Source: Vibrio sp. UBA2441 (GTDB taxonomy: Bacteria > Pseudomonadota > Gammaproteobacteria > Enterobacterales > Vibrionaceae). Taken from it: DNA of 64,000 nucleotides. The notes beneath the pieces are model-generated. The model saw only the letters and a list, made by a program, of their open reading frames with translations. It ran no database searches and was not told the DNA's origin. The stretch lies in the NCBI GenBank assembly GCA_002342685.1, contig DDQN01000093.1, positions 1 to 64,000 of the forward strand. Reading direction: 5' to 3'. Position 1 is the stretch's first letter; each line of letters starts with the position of its first letter. Below are positions 7,749-16,983 of this stretch, piece by piece. Position numbers and translations under genes: made by a program.

Positions 7749-9053
7749 ATGGATAATATACTAGCTTTAGTAAATGACTTTGGATTTCTGCACCTGCAGT
7801 ATGGCCAAGGCATAATGATCCTAATTGGTTTAGGTCTTCTTTATTTGGCGATTGTTAAGCAGTTCGAACCTCTATTACTCGTTCCTATTGGTCTGGGGGG
7901 TATTTTAGCGAATCTGCCGGATGCCAACTTGGCTGTAAATGCAATAGAAGCGGCAATTTACGCAGGTAAAGCTGAAGTAATGCAGGTATTTGCCAGTGTT
8001 CTTGGTATTACCGATGCGACACCAGAGGCGGTAAAAGGAGCGCTTAATTTAGCAACACCAAAACAACGGGTTGAATTACACCTTTTGGCTGAGCAGTACC
8101 AGTATAATGATGGCATGCTATATACATTTTATGATGTTGCAATTGCATCTGGTGTAGGACCATTAGTTATTTTTATGGGTGTAGGAGCGATGACCGACTT
8201 TGGCCCATTACTCGCTAACCCTAAAACATTGTTGTTAGGTGCTGCAGCGCAGTTTGGTATTTTTGCTACTGTTCTTGGTGCGTTAGGCTTAAGCCAGCTA
8301 GGCATCATGGACTTTAGTGTAGCTCAAGCGGCGGCTATCGGTATTATCGGTGGTGCTGATGGACCAACGGCGATCTATGTATCTAGTATGTTGGCTCCAG
8401 AATTGCTTGGTGCAATTGCAGTAGCTGCATACTCGTATATGGCTTTAGTACCTATGATTCAACCACCAATTATGCGAGCATTGACGACAGAAGCTGAGCG
8501 CAAAATTGTGATGAAGCAACTGCGAGTGGTTAGCAAGGTAGAGAAAGTGTGCTTTCCGCTAATGTTGCTGATATTAATCGCTATGTTATTGCCTTCAGCA
8601 ACACCGCTTCTTGGTATGTTCTGTTTTGGTAACCTGATGCGTGAGTGTGGCGTGGTAGAGCGTTTGAATGATACGGCACAAAATGCACTTATCAATATAG
8701 TTACCATTTTCCTTGGCCTTTCAGTTGGTTCTAAACTTATGGCTGACAAGTTTTTGCAGCCACAAACTCTAGGTATTTTGGCTTTGGGGATTGCAGCGTT
8801 TTGTGTAGGAACAGCTGCTGGTCTTATCATGGCTAAAATGATGAATAAGATTTGTAAAGAGAAGGTCAACCCACTGCTTGGTTCTGCTGGAGTATCGGCG
8901 GTTCCAATGGCCGCGCGGGTATCAAATAAGATCGGTTTAGAGGCTAATCCTCAGAACTTCCTTTTGATGCATGCGATGGGGCCTAATGTAGCTGGCGTAA
9001 TTGGCTCTGCTGTTGCTGCGGGAGTTATGATTAAATATGTGATTGGTGGCTAA
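7749..9053 (+). CDS. oadB: Oxaloacetate decarboxylase beta subunit OadB (Na+ pump)
   Basis: OadB is the membrane subunit that decarboxylates carboxybiotin and couples this to export of Na+. The 434-residue product has many hydrophobic helices and conserved family motifs: a polar FYDVAIASGVGPLVIFMGVGAMTDFGPLLANP-like stretch near residues 125-157, GIIGGADGPTAIY near 198-210, and a C-terminal SAVPMAARVSNK region. Length matches the family. In citrate fermentation this subunit conserves the energy of oxaloacetate breakdown and helps set the Na+ gradient. It ends the oadGAB operon at a hairpin. Confidence 0.96.
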   Translation: MDNILALVNDFGFLHLQYGQGIMILIGLGLLYLAIVKQFEPLLLVPIGLGGILANLPDANLAVNAIEAAIYAGKAEVMQVFASVLGITDATPEAVKGALNLATPKQRVELHLLAEQYQYNDGMLYTFYDVAIASGVGPLVIFMGVGAMTDFGPLLANPKTLLLGAAAQFGIFATVLGALGLSQLGIMDFSVAQAAAIGIIGGADGPTAIYVSSMLAPELLGAIAVAAYSYMALVPMIQPPIMRALTTEAERKIVMKQLRVVSKVEKVCFPLMLLILIAMLLPSATPLLGMFCFGNLMRECGVVERLNDTAQNALINIVTIFLGLSVGSKLMADKFLQPQTLGILALGIAAFCVGTAAGLIMAKMMNKICKEKVNPLLGSAGVSAVPMAARVSNKIGLEANPQNFLLMHAMGPNVAGVIGSAVAAGVMIKYVIGG

Positions 9054-9066
9054 CTATTACATGAAA

Positions 9067-9088
9067 GAGTGAGGGATCACCCTCACTC
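9067..9088 (+). terminator. Hairpin after oadB
   Basis: GAGTGAGGG (9067-9075) and CCCTCACTC (9080-9088) form a perfect 9-bp stem with loop ATCA, 14 bases after the oadB stop. Only a weak T-rich tail follows, so termination may be partial and allow some read-through into citAB. Confidence 0.65.
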
Positions 9089-9151
9089 GTTCCGTATTCT
9101 CTATTGATTATTATATAATTAGCCAGCAAAAATGTATGGTAATAACGAAGG

Positions 9152-10804
9152 ATGTTAGGGGTTATGAGTAATACCACCCAATTGAGTTTAATTGAAAAAA
9201 TGAAATCAGGAATCTCGTTTAGAAAGCGTGTATTTATCCTGATTTTTGCATTGTTAATGGTTCAAATGGGGATAATAGGTTTCAATTTTCACAATACTCT
9301 CCTCAATACCCTTGAACACCAAGTTGGTACACGTGCCATTATTCAGGCTCAGGAAATTGCTAGTGACCCAGAGCTGATACAGGAAGTTCGAATTAAAAAT
9401 CTTCCAGCAATTAAGCGAGTTATTGAACGTTTATTAAAAATATCCGATGCGAGCTTTATCGTCGTTGGTGATAAGCAGGGAGTAAGGTTGTTCCACCCTG
9501 TAACCGAGCGTATTGGAAAACCGATGCAAGGGGGAGATAACGCTGGCGCACTCGAGAGAGGTGAATCTTATATTTCAATTAGAGAGGGCAGCTTAGGTTA
9601 CGGTGTACGAGGCAAAGCAGCGATTATTGATTTTGACGGCAATATCATTGGTGTTGTTTCTGTTGGATATCTACTCAACCGATTTGATCAATGGTTGGTT
9701 TTCTATTCTAAACCGCTGTTATTTGAATTGGCGATTGTGCTGTGTTTAACCCTCGCTGGTGCTTGGTTGTTTTCTAGCCACGTCAAGAAGAAAATGAATG
9801 GGATGGAACCTTCAGAGATAGCAATGGCTCTATATTTGCAGAAGTCGATACTGAGATCTGTATATGAGGGTGTGATTGCCATTGATAAGAAAGGATATAT
9901 TCTAGCAGTTAATAACACGGCAAGAGAACTTCTGGGAACAGACAAAGATATTAAGCATCTGAAACAAAGACAGATTATTGAGTTTATTTCCCATTCTCAG
10001 TTTTTTTTCCAAACGCCGTTTGAGAAAAATCTAAAAGATGAAATTATTTCCATTAACGAAAAGACTCTAATTGCTAATCGGGTCGCTATTTTTGATGAAA
10101 GTGTATTAATTGGTTGGGTGGTTAGTTTTAGGCATAAAAATGATATTAATTCATTGACCGCAGAATTAACTCAAATTAAACAGTACACAGACAATTTACG
10201 AGTTATGCGGCATGAGCATGCAAACAAGCTGTCGACTATCGGAGGCCTGATTGAGATAGGTGACTGCGATGCGGCCCTTGCGCTTATTAATCAGGAAAGT
10301 AATCGAAAGCAAAAGCTTATAGACTTTATTAGTTCAAGAATAAAATGCAAACAAGTCGCGGGTATTTTATTAGGCAAATACGCCAGAGCACGAGAGTTAG
10401 GGCTAGACTTACAATTTGATCCAACGTGCCAGTTATATCATCTAAGTGAAAGAATCGCTCCAGATGAAATTTCCGCAGTAATAGGAAACCTAATAGACAA
10501 TGCATTTGAAGCTACACTGAAAAATTCAGAAAGTAACAAAATAATCACTTTATTAATTACCGATGCAAGCAATGAACTTGTAATTGAAGTTGCGGACAAC
10601 GGTTGTGGTATATCGCCGGAAATAGCCAGCAATATATTTAGCCGAGGAGTAACCAGCAAAGATGATCAAGATGGGCATGGTATTGGCCTTTATCTGATTA
10701 ACCGATACGTTACTAATGCCGGTGGCGTCATATTGGTAGACAACGCAGAACCTAAAGGCACTATTTTTTCTTTATTTATTCCAAACGATGGTACGAAGTC
10801 ATGA
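9152..10804 (+). CDS. citA: Citrate-responsive sensor histidine kinase CitA
   Basis: CitA senses external citrate and phosphorylates CitB. The 550-residue product has a membrane helix (about 27-47), a periplasmic PDC/PAS sensor domain (48-185) with the family pattern RLFHPVTERIGKPM, a second helix (about 188-208), a cytoplasmic PAS domain (225-330), the DcuS/CitA-type H-box RHEHANKLSTIGGL with His354 as likely phosphoacceptor, and a C-terminal ATPase with N and G boxes (IGNLIDNAFEA, GHGIGLYLI). An alternative ATG at 9164 would shorten it by four residues; the ribosome binding site does not settle this. It overlaps citB by four bases (ATGA). Confidence 0.93.
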   Translation: MLGVMSNTTQLSLIEKMKSGISFRKRVFILIFALLMVQMGIIGFNFHNTLLNTLEHQVGTRAIIQAQEIASDPELIQEVRIKNLPAIKRVIERLLKISDASFIVVGDKQGVRLFHPVTERIGKPMQGGDNAGALERGESYISIREGSLGYGVRGKAAIIDFDGNIIGVVSVGYLLNRFDQWLVFYSKPLLFELAIVLCLTLAGAWLFSSHVKKKMNGMEPSEIAMALYLQKSILRSVYEGVIAIDKKGYILAVNNTARELLGTDKDIKHLKQRQIIEFISHSQFFFQTPFEKNLKDEIISINEKTLIANRVAIFDESVLIGWVVSFRHKNDINSLTAELTQIKQYTDNLRVMRHEHANKLSTIGGLIEIGDCDAALALINQESNRKQKLIDFISSRIKCKQVAGILLGKYARARELGLDLQFDPTCQLYHLSERIAPDEISAVIGNLIDNAFEATLKNSESNKIITLLITDASNELVIEVADNGCGISPEIASNIFSRGVTSKDDQDGHGIGLYLINRYVTNAGGVILVDNAEPKGTIFSLFIPNDGTKS

Positions 10805-11490
10805 AATCAATAGATGTATTAATTGTAGAAGATGAGGTGGGTATAGCAGAATTACATGCCCAGTTTCTTAGGCAAAGCATCCGCTTTAATCCGATTGGTA
10901 TTGCCGCAAATGTGAAGATGGCCAGGACCATGCTTAAAGTACACAAACCAAAGCTAATCATTTTGGATAATTTCTTACCCGACGGAAATGGCATTGATTT
11001 GTTGCGAGAAATTGTAGCGGAGAAAAACGCAGAAAAAGCGGATGTCATACTGGTTACAGCATCTAGCGAAATGGATACCGTTAAAGAAGCGATGCATTGT
11101 GGTTGTTTTGATTATCTTTTGAAGCCAGTCTCTTATGACCGTTTACAAGAAACTCTAAATCGATACTTAAAATATAATAGCGCTATGAATGCGTATGACA
11201 ATATTAGTCAGCGACATGTGGATGACTTGTTCAATATTCAATCTCGAGACAAAAACTCAAGTACTTTACCCAAAGGAATTGGAGAGTTAACTTTAGACAA
11301 AATTAAGCAGGTATTTACTCAAAATGTGGGTGTTAGATATACTGCCGAGACGTTAGGTGATGAGGTTGGAATTAGTAAAACAACGGCTAGACGCTATCTG
11401 GAGTTTTGCTCGGCTAGTGGTTTTTTAGTCGCTGAAAATGAACATGGCAGAGTTGGCAGGCCAGAGCGCGTTTATGTAAAAACAATGTAA
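10801..11490 (+). CDS. citB: Response regulator CitB
   Basis: CitB is the DNA-binding partner of CitA and should activate the citrate genes. The 229-residue product has an N-terminal receiver domain with Asp56 in LIILDNFLPDGNG as phosphorylation site and the conserved Lys in LLKPVSY. A C-terminal helix-turn-helix of the CitT/DctR type follows (AETLGDEVGISKTTARRYLEF, about residues 182-205). Translational coupling with citA through an ATGA overlap is typical. Likely targets are the promoters of tctC, citC, oadG and citD in this window; that is inference from context. Confidence 0.94.
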   Translation: MKSIDVLIVEDEVGIAELHAQFLRQSIRFNPIGIAANVKMARTMLKVHKPKLIILDNFLPDGNGIDLLREIVAEKNAEKADVILVTASSEMDTVKEAMHCGCFDYLLKPVSYDRLQETLNRYLKYNSAMNAYDNISQRHVDDLFNIQSRDKNSSTLPKGIGELTLDKIKQVFTQNVGVRYTAETLGDEVGISKTTARRYLEFCSASGFLVAENEHGRVGRPERVYVKTM

Positions 11491-11512
11491 TATAGTAAAC
11501 TCCAATTAATCA

Positions 11513-11566
11513 GGTGTTATTTCTAGTCTTTTTATCAATTTTTTTTGAAAATAACACCGTTTTTTC
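11513..11566 (+). terminator. Terminator after citB
   Basis: GGTGTTATTT (11513-11522) pairs perfectly with AAATAACACC (11549-11558) across a T-rich 26-base loop, followed by GTTTTTTCC. The long loop is unusual, but the T-tract supports termination. Confidence 0.7.
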
Positions 11567-11759
11567 CTTTATCAAATCCACACCAATTTATACCCATCAA
11601 TTGGAATAAAAACCATTAAAAGCATTAATGATGTTTACCCTGCGTGGAACTATGAACAGCATCATTATTCTTGGTTCGCTCATCTTAGAAAATAGCGCTA
11701 TAGGACCAACAGGTTCTAATTTATAGCCAACTCAAAGATGACGTTCATAAGGAGCTAGC
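11567..11759. other. Promoter region of citDEFXG
   Basis: This stretch must hold the promoter of the lyase operon, since a terminator precedes it. It is AT-rich, with CATCAATTGGAAT near 11598 and AAAGCATTAATGATG near 11619 as possible regulator half-sites. AAGGAG at 11749-11754 is a strong ribosome binding site five bases before the citD ATG at 11760. Confidence 0.45.
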
Positions 11760-12056
11760 ATGCTTATCAGTCAGCGGTCTTACGCTGGGACATTAGAATC
11801 AAGCGATTTGTTAGTGGAAGTATTTCCATCAGAAACAAATGAATTAGAAATAGAAATAACGAGCTCTGTTGAGAAACAATTCAAACAGGCCATTCTGAAA
11901 GTGGTTATGGACACTCTAGCTGAAATGGGGGTTGAAACTGGAGGTGTAACGATAAACGACAAAGGGGCTCTGGACTGTATTATTCGTGCGCGAGTACAAG
12001 CTGCTGTAGTGCGAGCGTCTGAAACACAAGAGATTGTATGGAGTGCCTTATCATGA
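11760..12056 (+). CDS. citD: Citrate lyase gamma subunit (acyl carrier protein) CitD
   Basis: CitD is the acyl carrier protein of citrate lyase; its serine carries the 2'-(5''-triphosphoribosyl)-3'-dephospho-CoA group to which acetyl and citryl are bound. The 98-residue product contains the AGTLESSDLLVEV motif, Ser14 being the expected attachment site. Length is normal. It starts the lyase operon behind a strong AAGGAG site and overlaps citE by four bases (ATGA). Confidence 0.96.
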   Translation: MLISQRSYAGTLESSDLLVEVFPSETNELEIEITSSVEKQFKQAILKVVMDTLAEMGVETGGVTINDKGALDCIIRARVQAAVVRASETQEIVWSALS

Positions 12057-12931
12057 GTAAGTTACGCAGAAGCATGCTATTTGTACCAAGCTCAAATGCA
12101 GCCATGCTAAGCAACAGCTTTATTTATACGCCAGATGCGATCATGTTTGATCTGGAAGACTCCGTTTCAATTCGAGAGAAAGATACCGCAAGAATGCTGG
12201 TATTCAATGCTCTTCAGCACCCGTTATATAAAGATATCGAAACTATTGTAAGAGTAAATAGCTTAGATTCAGAATTCGGTCGTGATGATGTTAAAGCAGT
12301 AGTTAAAGCTGGTGTAAATGCAGTGCGCCTGGCGAAAACAGATACCGTACAAGATGTCATCGACATGGAAATTGCTATTGAGCAGGCAGAAAAAGAGTTC
12401 GGTAGAAAAGTTGGTAGTACAAAAATGCTTGCAGCGATCGAATCTGCTCAAGGCATCAATAACGCAGTAGATATTGCGAAAGCTTCTAATCGCTTAATTG
12501 GTATTGCTTTGGGTGCTGAAGATTATGTTCGTGATTTGAAAACTCAACGTACAGCAGAAGGCACTGAATTACTATTTGCTCGTTGTACTATTCTACAGGC
12601 TGCGCGTGCAGCAGGCATTATGGCCTTTGATACGGTTTATTCTGATGCCAACAACGAAGCTGGTTTCTTAAAAGAAGCAGAGCACATTAAATCGCTTGGT
12701 TTTGACGGTAAGTCATTGATTAACCCAAGACAAATTGAAATGATTCACAACCTGTTTGCTCCAAGTCAGGAAGAAGTTGACCATGCTAATGCAGTCATTG
12801 AAGCCGCAGAAGAAGCGGAAGCACAAGGCTCTGGCGTAGTTTCATTGAACGGCAAGATGGTGGATGCACCAATTATTGAACGTGCGCGATGGACGCTTCA
12901 ACGTGCAGAATCCGGAATAAGACAGCAGTAG
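12053..12931 (+). CDS. citE: Citrate lyase beta subunit (citryl-ACP lyase) CitE
   Basis: CitE cleaves citryl-ACP into acetyl-ACP and oxaloacetate. The 292-residue product is an HpcH/HpaI-fold TIM barrel with RRSMLFVPSSNAAML at the N-terminus, FDLEDSV (metal-ligand acids) near residue 37, RVNS near 72, a catalytic-type LAAIESAQGI near 128 and GKSLINPRQIE near 223. The start is taken as the ATG at 12053, which overlaps the citD stop; a longer reading from 12038 would run inside citD and is less likely. It is followed by citF 12 bases on. Confidence 0.96.
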   Translation: MSKLRRSMLFVPSSNAAMLSNSFIYTPDAIMFDLEDSVSIREKDTARMLVFNALQHPLYKDIETIVRVNSLDSEFGRDDVKAVVKAGVNAVRLAKTDTVQDVIDMEIAIEQAEKEFGRKVGSTKMLAAIESAQGINNAVDIAKASNRLIGIALGAEDYVRDLKTQRTAEGTELLFARCTILQAARAAGIMAFDTVYSDANNEAGFLKEAEHIKSLGFDGKSLINPRQIEMIHNLFAPSQEEVDHANAVIEAAEEAEAQGSGVVSLNGKMVDAPIIERARWTLQRAESGIRQQ

Positions 12932-12943
12932 GCGACCTTCCTT

Positions 12944-14473
12944 ATGACTAAATTAAACGCAATCAATCGAGATATTGAAATTTCGAACCCTGACTACCAA
13001 GACCTTAAAGCCTATGAAGGGCCACAGGAGTTAACACCTCAATCGGTGGATAAAACTAATATTAACAGCCGTAAGTTATATCAAAATCTACAAGAAGCGA
13101 TAGCAAGTTCTAGACTAGAAAACGGCCAGACCATCTCCTTTCACCACTCATTTAGAGGGGGAGATAAGATAATAAATATGGTGATGGACATCATTGCTGA
13201 AATGGGTTTAAAAGATCTTACTCTGGCATCTAGCTCTTTGTCTGATATCCATTCCCCTTTAATTAAACACATCAAGAATGGTGTAGTCACAAAAATATAC
13301 ACGTCAGGCTTGCGGGGTGAACTTGCTGAAGAGATCTCCCGAGGTTTACTTGAGGAACCTGTACATATTCACTCTCATGGTGGTCGCGTACATCTCGTTG
13401 ACAGTGGTGAGTTAAATATTGATGTTGCGTTCTTAGGTGTATCAACTGCGGATGAATTTGGTAATGCCAACGGAACGAAAGGCAAAGCGAGATGTGGTTC
13501 TTTAGGCTACGCACAAATTGACGCGAAAAATGGTGGCTATGTTGTGCTGCTTACTGATGAAATCGTGAGTTTTCCGAATATGCCTGCATCCATTGAACAA
13601 GATCAAGTTGATGCTGTGGTTTTGGTTGATGAGGTAGGGGACCCTTCCAAAATTGGTGGTGACGCGACCCGAATGACAACTAATCCGCGAGAATTATTGA
13701 TTGCAAGAAAAGCGGCAGATGTTATTGAGAACTCGGGTTATTTTCAGGATGGTTTTTCTCTGCAAACAGGCTCTGGCGGTGCATCTCTTGCGGTGACTCG
13801 TTTCCTAGAAGAGAAAATGATACGTGGAAATATTAACGCGAGTTTTGCTCTGGGTGGAATTACCTCAACCATGGTAAATATGCATGAGAAAGGATTGATA
13901 AAAACATTATTTGATGTTCAGTCGTTTGATTCCCATGCAGCGGACTCATTGGCAAGAAATCCTAACCATATCGAAATTTCAGCTAACCAATATGCTAACC
14001 CTTCGTCAAAGGGCGCGGTTGTTGAGCGTCTGGATGTGGTGATTTTAAGTGCATTGGAAATCGATACGGACTTTAACGTTAACGTGATTACTGGGTCTGA
14101 TGGTGTTATCCGTGGTGCTTCAGGTGGTCATAGTGATACAGCGGCCTCTGCAAAACTAACAATTGTTGTTGCTCCACTTGTTAGAGGCCGCATTCCTACC
14201 GTGGTTAATTCGGTACTTAATGTGGTTACGGTTGGGTCGCAAATCGATGTCCTTGTTACTGACCATGGTGTAGCGGTAAATCCCGAGCGCTTTGATGTGA
14301 AACAAAGCCTGGAAAGTGCTGGTATTAAAGTCATGGATATTGAAGCGCTGCAAAATAGGGCGGAAATGCTTACTGGTAAAGCAAACCCTATTGAGTATAC
14401 GGATAATACTGTTGCATTAATTCGATACCGTGATGGATCGGTTATTGATTTAATAAAACAAATTAAGGAATAA
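12944..14473 (+). CDS. citF: Citrate lyase alpha subunit (citrate:acetyl-ACP transferase) CitF
   Basis: CitF exchanges the acetyl group on CitD for citrate, forming citryl-ACP. The 509-residue product has the two CoA-transferase-like halves of the family, with SFHHSFRGGDKI near residue 65, SHGGRVHLVDSGEL near 145, GSGGASLAVTRFLE near 275 and SGGHSDTAASAK near 393. Length fits the usual 505-520 residues. It lies between citE and citX with short spacing, consistent with stoichiometric production of the three lyase subunits. Confidence 0.96.
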   Translation: MTKLNAINRDIEISNPDYQDLKAYEGPQELTPQSVDKTNINSRKLYQNLQEAIASSRLENGQTISFHHSFRGGDKIINMVMDIIAEMGLKDLTLASSSLSDIHSPLIKHIKNGVVTKIYTSGLRGELAEEISRGLLEEPVHIHSHGGRVHLVDSGELNIDVAFLGVSTADEFGNANGTKGKARCGSLGYAQIDAKNGGYVVLLTDEIVSFPNMPASIEQDQVDAVVLVDEVGDPSKIGGDATRMTTNPRELLIARKAADVIENSGYFQDGFSLQTGSGGASLAVTRFLEEKMIRGNINASFALGGITSTMVNMHEKGLIKTLFDVQSFDSHAADSLARNPNHIEISANQYANPSSKGAVVERLDVVILSALEIDTDFNVNVITGSDGVIRGASGGHSDTAASAKLTIVVAPLVRGRIPTVVNSVLNVVTVGSQIDVLVTDHGVAVNPERFDVKQSLESAGIKVMDIEALQNRAEMLTGKANPIEYTDNTVALIRYRDGSVIDLIKQIKE

Positions 14474-14475
14474 AT

Positions 14476-14997
14476 TTGTATTCCGGGCCTAAAGTGTCGT
14501 TGACACAATTGCTAAACAGTCGTGACGAAAGAGCCCAAAAGCAACGTGAATGGGCGAAAGTCCATTCACTTCCCTTGATAAGCTTTACCATAAACATGGT
14601 AGGGCCGGTGAAACGGAATCAAATTGCTCAACAGGCATTTCGACAAGGCATTGTGATGATCGATACCCTCTGTCTAGAGCATTCACTAGCTCCCGTCGAG
14701 CGAGAGCTCATTGAGGAAAATAGTGGTTATGAAATGTTGCTTTGTGTGGAAGGTGCAACGGCGAAACAGCTGAAAGCGCTGATGGTAGACATCGAAAATA
14801 GGCATCCATTAGGGCGACTATTTGACATCGACGTTCTGGACGGTGATGGAAAATTGATTTCTAGGGATGACCAGAAATTGCCGAGACGTAAATGTTTGGT
14901 ATGCGGTAATGAAGCTAAAGTCTGCGCAAGAACCCGGGCACACCAGCTGGATGATTTGATAGCGAAAATGAGCGAGATGATAAATGATAGCCAATAA
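14476..14997 (+). CDS. citX: Apo-citrate lyase phosphoribosyl-dephospho-CoA transferase CitX
   Basis: CitX transfers the prosthetic group precursor onto apo-CitD, making holo-citrate lyase. The 173-residue product has the diagnostic segment HPLGRLFDIDVLDGDGKLISRDD near residues 115-137 and a C-terminal PRRKCLVCG cysteine motif. The start is a TTG at 14476: AAGGA (14465-14469) sits six bases before it, whereas the next in-frame candidate, GTG at 14494, has none. It begins two bases after citF and overlaps citG by 14 bases, indicating coupled translation. Compare the divergent second CitX-like gene at 4842-5378, which lacks the cysteines. Confidence 0.93.
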   Translation: MYSGPKVSLTQLLNSRDERAQKQREWAKVHSLPLISFTINMVGPVKRNQIAQQAFRQGIVMIDTLCLEHSLAPVERELIEENSGYEMLLCVEGATAKQLKALMVDIENRHPLGRLFDIDVLDGDGKLISRDDQKLPRRKCLVCGNEAKVCARTRAHQLDDLIAKMSEMINDSQ

Positions 14998-15919
14998 GTC
15001 AATTCGATTACTCATGAATGAATGTGAGTTATATGATCTGTCCTCTTCAGGTAAAAAAACGCTTAACATCTGTGAGCTTGCCGGGAATCTCGCTTATCAC
15101 GCCATGATGTTAGAGGCACATTTAACACCTAAGGCGGGACTTGTTGATTGCGTATCAACAGGAGCACACGCCGATATGGATATTTCAACCTTTATTACCA
15201 GCTCAGATGCGTTGCGTCCGTATATGAAAGCTTTTGTTAGAGCCGGTTATGAAAACCATCATCTACAAGCGAGTGATTTGTTGCCCAAGCTTAGAAAAGT
15301 GGGAATTGAAGCAGAACAAGCGATGTTCGACGCCACCAATAATATTAATACTCATAAAGGTATGATTTTCACTTTAGGGTTGATCTGTGGTGCTGTAGGT
15401 TGGTTGTACAAAAAATCTAAGCCTTTCAATGCAAAAAATATACGTTCAGTGATCACCGAGTCTTGCTCGTCTTTAGTGGTTAACGAACTGCACAGAACAA
15501 GATTGCATCCTGAAACCGCAGGAGAAAAGATCTTTCAAAAATATGGGCTGACTGGAATTAGAGGCGAAGCGGTAAATGGTTATCCAACCATATTTAATCA
15601 CGGCTTACCCGCTTATCAGGCTGCTATAGAAAATGGCCAGTCGGAAGAACAGGCGTTGTCGCAGACATTACTAGTTTTGATGGCGAATAATTCTGATACC
15701 AACATCGTTAATCGCGGTGGGCTTGAAGGATTAACATATGTTCAAGTATGCGCAAAATATATTTTAATGCGCAGTCCAAGTACAAGTATTAATTTCGAGA
15801 AGGAAGTAAATAAGTTTGATCAACAACTTATACAAAGAAATCTCAGTCCTGGTGGAAGTGCTGATCTATTAGCGGCGACTTGGTTGTTTTCTCAACTTAA
15901 TTTATGCAACAACAGTTAA
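14984..15919 (+). CDS. citG: Triphosphoribosyl-dephospho-CoA synthase CitG
   Basis: CitG makes the citrate lyase prosthetic group precursor from ATP and dephospho-CoA, releasing adenine. The 311-residue product has family motifs: HLTPKAGLVDCVSTGAHADM near residue 46, NTHKGMIFTLGLI near residue 123, and a C-terminal DTNIVNRGG and LSPGGSADLLAA. It overlaps the end of citX and closes the citDEFXG operon. The N-terminal 25 residues are less conserved, so the exact start is less certain than the identity. Confidence 0.94.
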   Translation: MIANKSIRLLMNECELYDLSSSGKKTLNICELAGNLAYHAMMLEAHLTPKAGLVDCVSTGAHADMDISTFITSSDALRPYMKAFVRAGYENHHLQASDLLPKLRKVGIEAEQAMFDATNNINTHKGMIFTLGLICGAVGWLYKKSKPFNAKNIRSVITESCSSLVVNELHRTRLHPETAGEKIFQKYGLTGIRGEAVNGYPTIFNHGLPAYQAAIENGQSEEQALSQTLLVLMANNSDTNIVNRGGLEGLTYVQVCAKYILMRSPSTSINFEKEVNKFDQQLIQRNLSPGGSADLLAATWLFSQLNLCNNS

Positions 15920-16034
15920 TGTTAAAATAAGTCAGTTATATACTTATCTAATTAACCTCAATTCGGATAATTGCAATTTAGATCATTATCTAAAAGTCGG
16001 ATAGTAATTAAAACTGATATTATCAAAGGATACT

Positions 16035-16817
16035 ATGAAAAATAAGATACATATAGGCATTATAGGTAACTATAAAGGCCATTTGAGTGCTGCTGAACAA
16101 GTAGAAGAAAGTGATGAACCGAATGGCATTTTTGTCATACATAATACGGATGAAGACACATTAACTCACCGGGGAGAGATTAAATACCCGGTACAAGGAA
16201 CAAATGTAGATATAGAACCAGAATTTATTTTACGTTGTGATCTAAGCTACCAGGAAAACAGGTTATCAAATATTGAAGTAAAACAAATGACGATTGGCAA
16301 TGATTTCACTATTCGACAACTCGAAGGTTCTGAAAAGATAAGTCAGCGTAAAGCGTGGGGAGGGTGCTCTAAGGGCTTGCATGATAAGTGGTGGGATGTA
16401 ACTTCATTTTCTAGTTCGCAATACGGCGACAAAATAAAACTAGTTTCATATGTAGAGAGGGCGGGTGAATTTTATCTCTCAACACCACTGGTTGATTTTT
16501 CCGAGACTAAACTATTTTTTAATGAACTTTTACATTGGATTATCGACCGAATTAATAATCAACAAGACCAAGGTATGTATGAGAAGATCTTACCTGAACT
16601 TGAAAGGCTAGGTTTTCCTGATGAGTTGATTTTATTTACAGGAGCGCCTAATTATACTCAATGGGGTGAGGAAAATTTTTTAGACAGAGGTGACATAGTG
16701 CATATTGCTGCTTTCAATGAAGAGCAGATCACTAAAGCGAAGATAAAAGAGAATTTCTCCTGCCAAAATCTAATGAATAATCTAGACGTCTTACAATTTT
16801 CTCAGCGTATTGTTTAG
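16035..16817 (+). CDS. Conserved hypothetical protein (possibly DUF5718-like)
   Basis: I do not firmly recognise this 260-residue soluble protein; it may belong to the DUF5718 group, recalled only weakly. It begins with IHIGIIGNYKGHLSAAEQ and has several conserved-looking acidic and aromatic patches (FILRCDLSY, KAWGGCSKGLHDKWWD, RGDIVHIAAFN). The alternating strands resemble fumarylacetoacetase-type beta folds, which is speculative. No signal peptide or membrane helix is seen. AAAGGA at 16024-16029 precedes the ATG. It stands alone after citG with its own 115-base leader, so a link to citrate metabolism is not established. Confidence 0.75.
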   Translation: MKNKIHIGIIGNYKGHLSAAEQVEESDEPNGIFVIHNTDEDTLTHRGEIKYPVQGTNVDIEPEFILRCDLSYQENRLSNIEVKQMTIGNDFTIRQLEGSEKISQRKAWGGCSKGLHDKWWDVTSFSSSQYGDKIKLVSYVERAGEFYLSTPLVDFSETKLFFNELLHWIIDRINNQQDQGMYEKILPELERLGFPDELILFTGAPNYTQWGEENFLDRGDIVHIAAFNEEQITKAKIKENFSCQNLMNNLDVLQFSQRIV

Positions 16818-16925
16818 TAGCAATGTCATTAAACTAACTGTCAAATTGAAGCTCATTACGTAACCCGTTTTTGGGTTTATAAGTGTTGATAATGGGTATC
16901 TTTATTTTTTACTGACTATAAAAAA

Positions 16926-16954
16926 AGAGCAATGACAAGTTGGGTCATTGCTCT
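16926..16954 (-). terminator. Terminator of the leftward gene at 16984-17259
   Basis: AGAGCAATGAC (16926-16936) and GTCATTGCTCT (16944-16954) form a perfect 11-bp stem. On the minus strand it is followed by T7, so it terminates the leftward gene. It may also stop rightward transcripts. Confidence 0.85.
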
Positions 16955-16983
16955 GTTCCAAGTATTTGTCCCTACAACAAGAC

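Noticed and set aside
8459..8869. 136-codon leftward reading frame inside oadB
   Set aside because: It lies antisense to a well-conserved membrane protein gene, has no ribosome binding site and shows no family likeness.
14128..14508. 126-codon leftward reading frame opposite citF
   Set aside because: Antisense to a conserved citrate lyase gene, with low-complexity composition typical of a mirrored frame.
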